DNA of 15,374 nt, from assembly GCA_001689515.1 (NCBI GenBank), contig LUJR01000018.1, forward strand, positions 3,403-18,776, written 5' to 3'. How positions within the stretch are numbered: position 1 is the first letter of the stretch; every line of letters starts with the position of its first letter. The stretch comes from Bacteroidales bacterium M7. GTDB lineage: Bacteria > Bacteroidota > Bacteroidia > Bacteroidales > Muribaculaceae. Below, piece after piece: positions 14,241 to 15,374 of the stretch. Position numbers and translations under genes: made by a program. A model generated the notes under the pieces. That model had not been told where the DNA came from, did no database searches, and saw only the letters and a program-made list of their open reading frames with translations.

Positions 14241-15209
14241 TTAGAGTGCGTGGTCAGAGAATGTTACCTTCATAGAGTTGAGGTCAACGATGATCCACAT
14301 CTCACCGCCGGGCCAGGTCGGGAAGTTGAAGTTACCCTTACCATAGACAGCGTTAGCGGTTACTGTGCCGTCTGCGCCGAGAGCAACGTCCTTGTTGTCA
14401 CCGTCATTGGCAGCAGCACCGATAGAAGGCAGAGAACCGTCATTGCCCCAGTCACCGAGTTCGGTGTAGAAGCGGAATCCGAGGTTAGCATCAGCTGCGA
14501 TGTTGAAGTTGCCACGGTAGGTCTTGGTGCCGATTTCGTCATCAGCCTCGAAGAGCATCATGCTGCCATCGCCGATGTTCCAGCCTTGGGGTGAACCAAC
14601 GAGGAAGATGTAACCAGGCTCGCGGAAGTTGATAAACCACTTAACCTGCTTGAGCTCGATAGCGTTAGAGTAGCACTTTGTGTCCTCTACGTCGCCGATC
14701 TGAGCGATAGCACGGAGATAAACCTTGGTGGGAGCAGCCTGCTCGAGGGCGCCTGTGTATACATTGCCGGCACCGTCATAGATGGTCTGGATACCGGTAG
14801 TCTTGTCAAGCACCTTGGTGAAGCCCATCAGCGATGTGATGGCGGTGGCGAGGCTCTTCTGTGTCAGCACCACTGTGTGGTTGGCTTCGCCCTTCTGTAC
14901 TACGTCATAGTTGATGGTGTAGACTTCATCTTCGTTTTCCCAGTTCTGTGTCAGAGACACCTGTGCGAGGTAGTTGACAGCTGCAGGGAAGCCGTAGTCA
15001 GGCTGTGAGTATACCTGGAAATCAAAAGTAGCACCGTCAGCATTCTGGAGCTGGAGCTCCTGAGAAGCATAGACAGGATCATTGATCTGGAATGATACCG
15101 CGTTGACGTCCTGGTCAGGCAGCTGAAGCTTGGGGTCGGTGGTCGACTCGCAAGAAGCAAGCCCGAACATCGCTGCCACGCCGGCGGCAAATATTGATAT
15201 TTTTTTCAT
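14241..15209 (-). CDS. SusE-like outer-membrane glycan-binding lipoprotein
   Basis: This 322-residue surface lipoprotein has the signal peptide MKKISIFAAGVAAMFGLASC with lipidated C20. Residues about 30-190 form the SusE N-terminal Ig-type region (VSFQINDPVYASQELQLQNADG, then a second beta domain ending YLRAIAQIGDVEDTKCYSNAIE). Residues about 199-322 form one carbohydrate-binding-type module starting YIFLVGSPQGWN, with aromatic residues likely to stack on sugar (W210, W254, W299, W305). B. thetaiotaomicron SusE is longer (387 residues) and has two such modules, so this version is short. It is downstream of susD (54-base gap) and upstream of the SusF-like gene, the canonical susC-D-E-F order. 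A-rich sequence precedes its ATG rather than a clear Shine-Dalgarno site. Confidence 0.9.
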   Translation of the reverse strand: MKKISIFAAGVAAMFGLASCESTTDPKLQLPDQDVNAVSFQINDPVYASQELQLQNADGATFDFQVYSQPDYGFPAAVNYLAQVSLTQNWENEDEVYTINYDVVQKGEANHTVVLTQKSLATAITSLMGFTKVLDKTTGIQTIYDGAGNVYTGALEQAAPTKVYLRAIAQIGDVEDTKCYSNAIELKQVKWFINFREPGYIFLVGSPQGWNIGDGSMMLFEADDEIGTKTYRGNFNIAADANLGFRFYTELGDWGNDGSLPSIGAAANDGDNKDVALGADGTVTANAVYGKGNFNFPTWPGGEMWIIVDLNSMKVTFSDHAL

Positions 15210-15263
15210 TGTCTTGAAAAGCGTTGTTTGGAAGTTTATTAAACTGTTGAAACAGCCGGATTA

Positions 15264-15374
15264 TCAATAGCCGGGGTTCTGCTTCATGCCTGCGAGCGAC
15301 ACGATGGTGCTGGGCAGAGGATAGAGGTTGTAGTGGGCGGGGAAATCAGAGCCCTTGAGGGTCTGGTTCTTCCA
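15264..15374 (-). CDS. SusD/RagB family nutrient-binding lipoprotein, C-terminal end (partial)
   Basis: Only the last 36 residues and the TGA are in the window; the gene runs off the right edge. The peptide contains HYNLYPLP (14-21) and ends GMKQNPGY, the characteristic SusD/RagB C-terminus (LYPIP...QNPGY). SusD proteins are surface lipoproteins that cap a SusC TonB-dependent transporter and deliver oligosaccharide to it. A susC gene would be expected further upstream on the minus strand. The SusE- and SusF-like genes follow directly, supporting one polysaccharide-utilisation operon. Confidence 0.93.
   Translation of the reverse strand, partial: WKNQTLKGSDFPAHYNLYPLPSTIVSLAGMKQNPGY

Overview
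The window looks like a chromosomal segment of a gut-type Bacteroidota, most likely order Bacteroidales and plausibly Muribaculaceae. The support is a SusD/SusE/SusF lipoprotein cluster, a DUF3822-rsmD pair, Bacteroidota-type TAnnTTTG promoter boxes, A-rich leaders in place of strong Shine-Dalgarno sites, and moderately GC-rich genes. The family assignment is inference. There are 14 coding regions (one partial) and no rRNA or tRNA. No stretch longer than about 140 bases lacks a gene or a recognisable element.

Layout: positions 1-130 hold a nested inverted repeat. It is followed by an AT-rich orphan PD-(D/E)XK (DUF559/Vsr-like) nuclease gene (131-742, +). Next come a cardiolipin synthase (851-2299, +) and a RAYT, a REP-associated tyrosine transposase (2299-2853, +), whose start codon overlaps the cls stop. 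A REPIN (two REP hairpins in inverted orientation) lies at 2869-2946, between the RAYT and the convergent minus-strand operon.

Reading leftward on the minus strand from 9275 to 2964 is a tightly packed seven-gene block: an MprF/AglD-like flippase-domain membrane protein, a single-pass membrane protein of unknown function, an iron-type alcohol dehydrogenase, an NhaC antiporter, thymidylate synthase, a DUF3822 protein and RsmD. The last five are joined by overlaps or gaps of a few bases. A second REPIN, the reverse-orientation homologue of the first, sits just upstream of this block (9301-9376). Beyond it is an unusual 687-residue inner-membrane protein (9408-11471, -), with a large cytoplasmic beta-rich half, one membrane span and a small extracytoplasmic tail. 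It is transcribed divergently from a DUF2156 (LPG-synthase C-terminal-like) protein (11609-12562, +). Perfect TATATTTG promoter boxes on each strand lie in the shared intergenic region.

A 9-bp tandem repeat/near-palindrome and a strong terminator hairpin (12575-12657) separate this from a minus-strand polysaccharide-utilisation cluster. In transcription order that cluster is the SusD C-terminus (partial, at the right edge), a SusE-like lipoprotein and a SusF-like lipoprotein. Together these would capture glycan at the cell surface for a SusC transporter presumably encoded just past the right edge.

The most notable non-routine signals are the RAYT/REPIN pair with two homologous REPINs bracketing the seven-gene block, the split MprF-like halves, and the uncharacterised 687-residue transmembrane protein.
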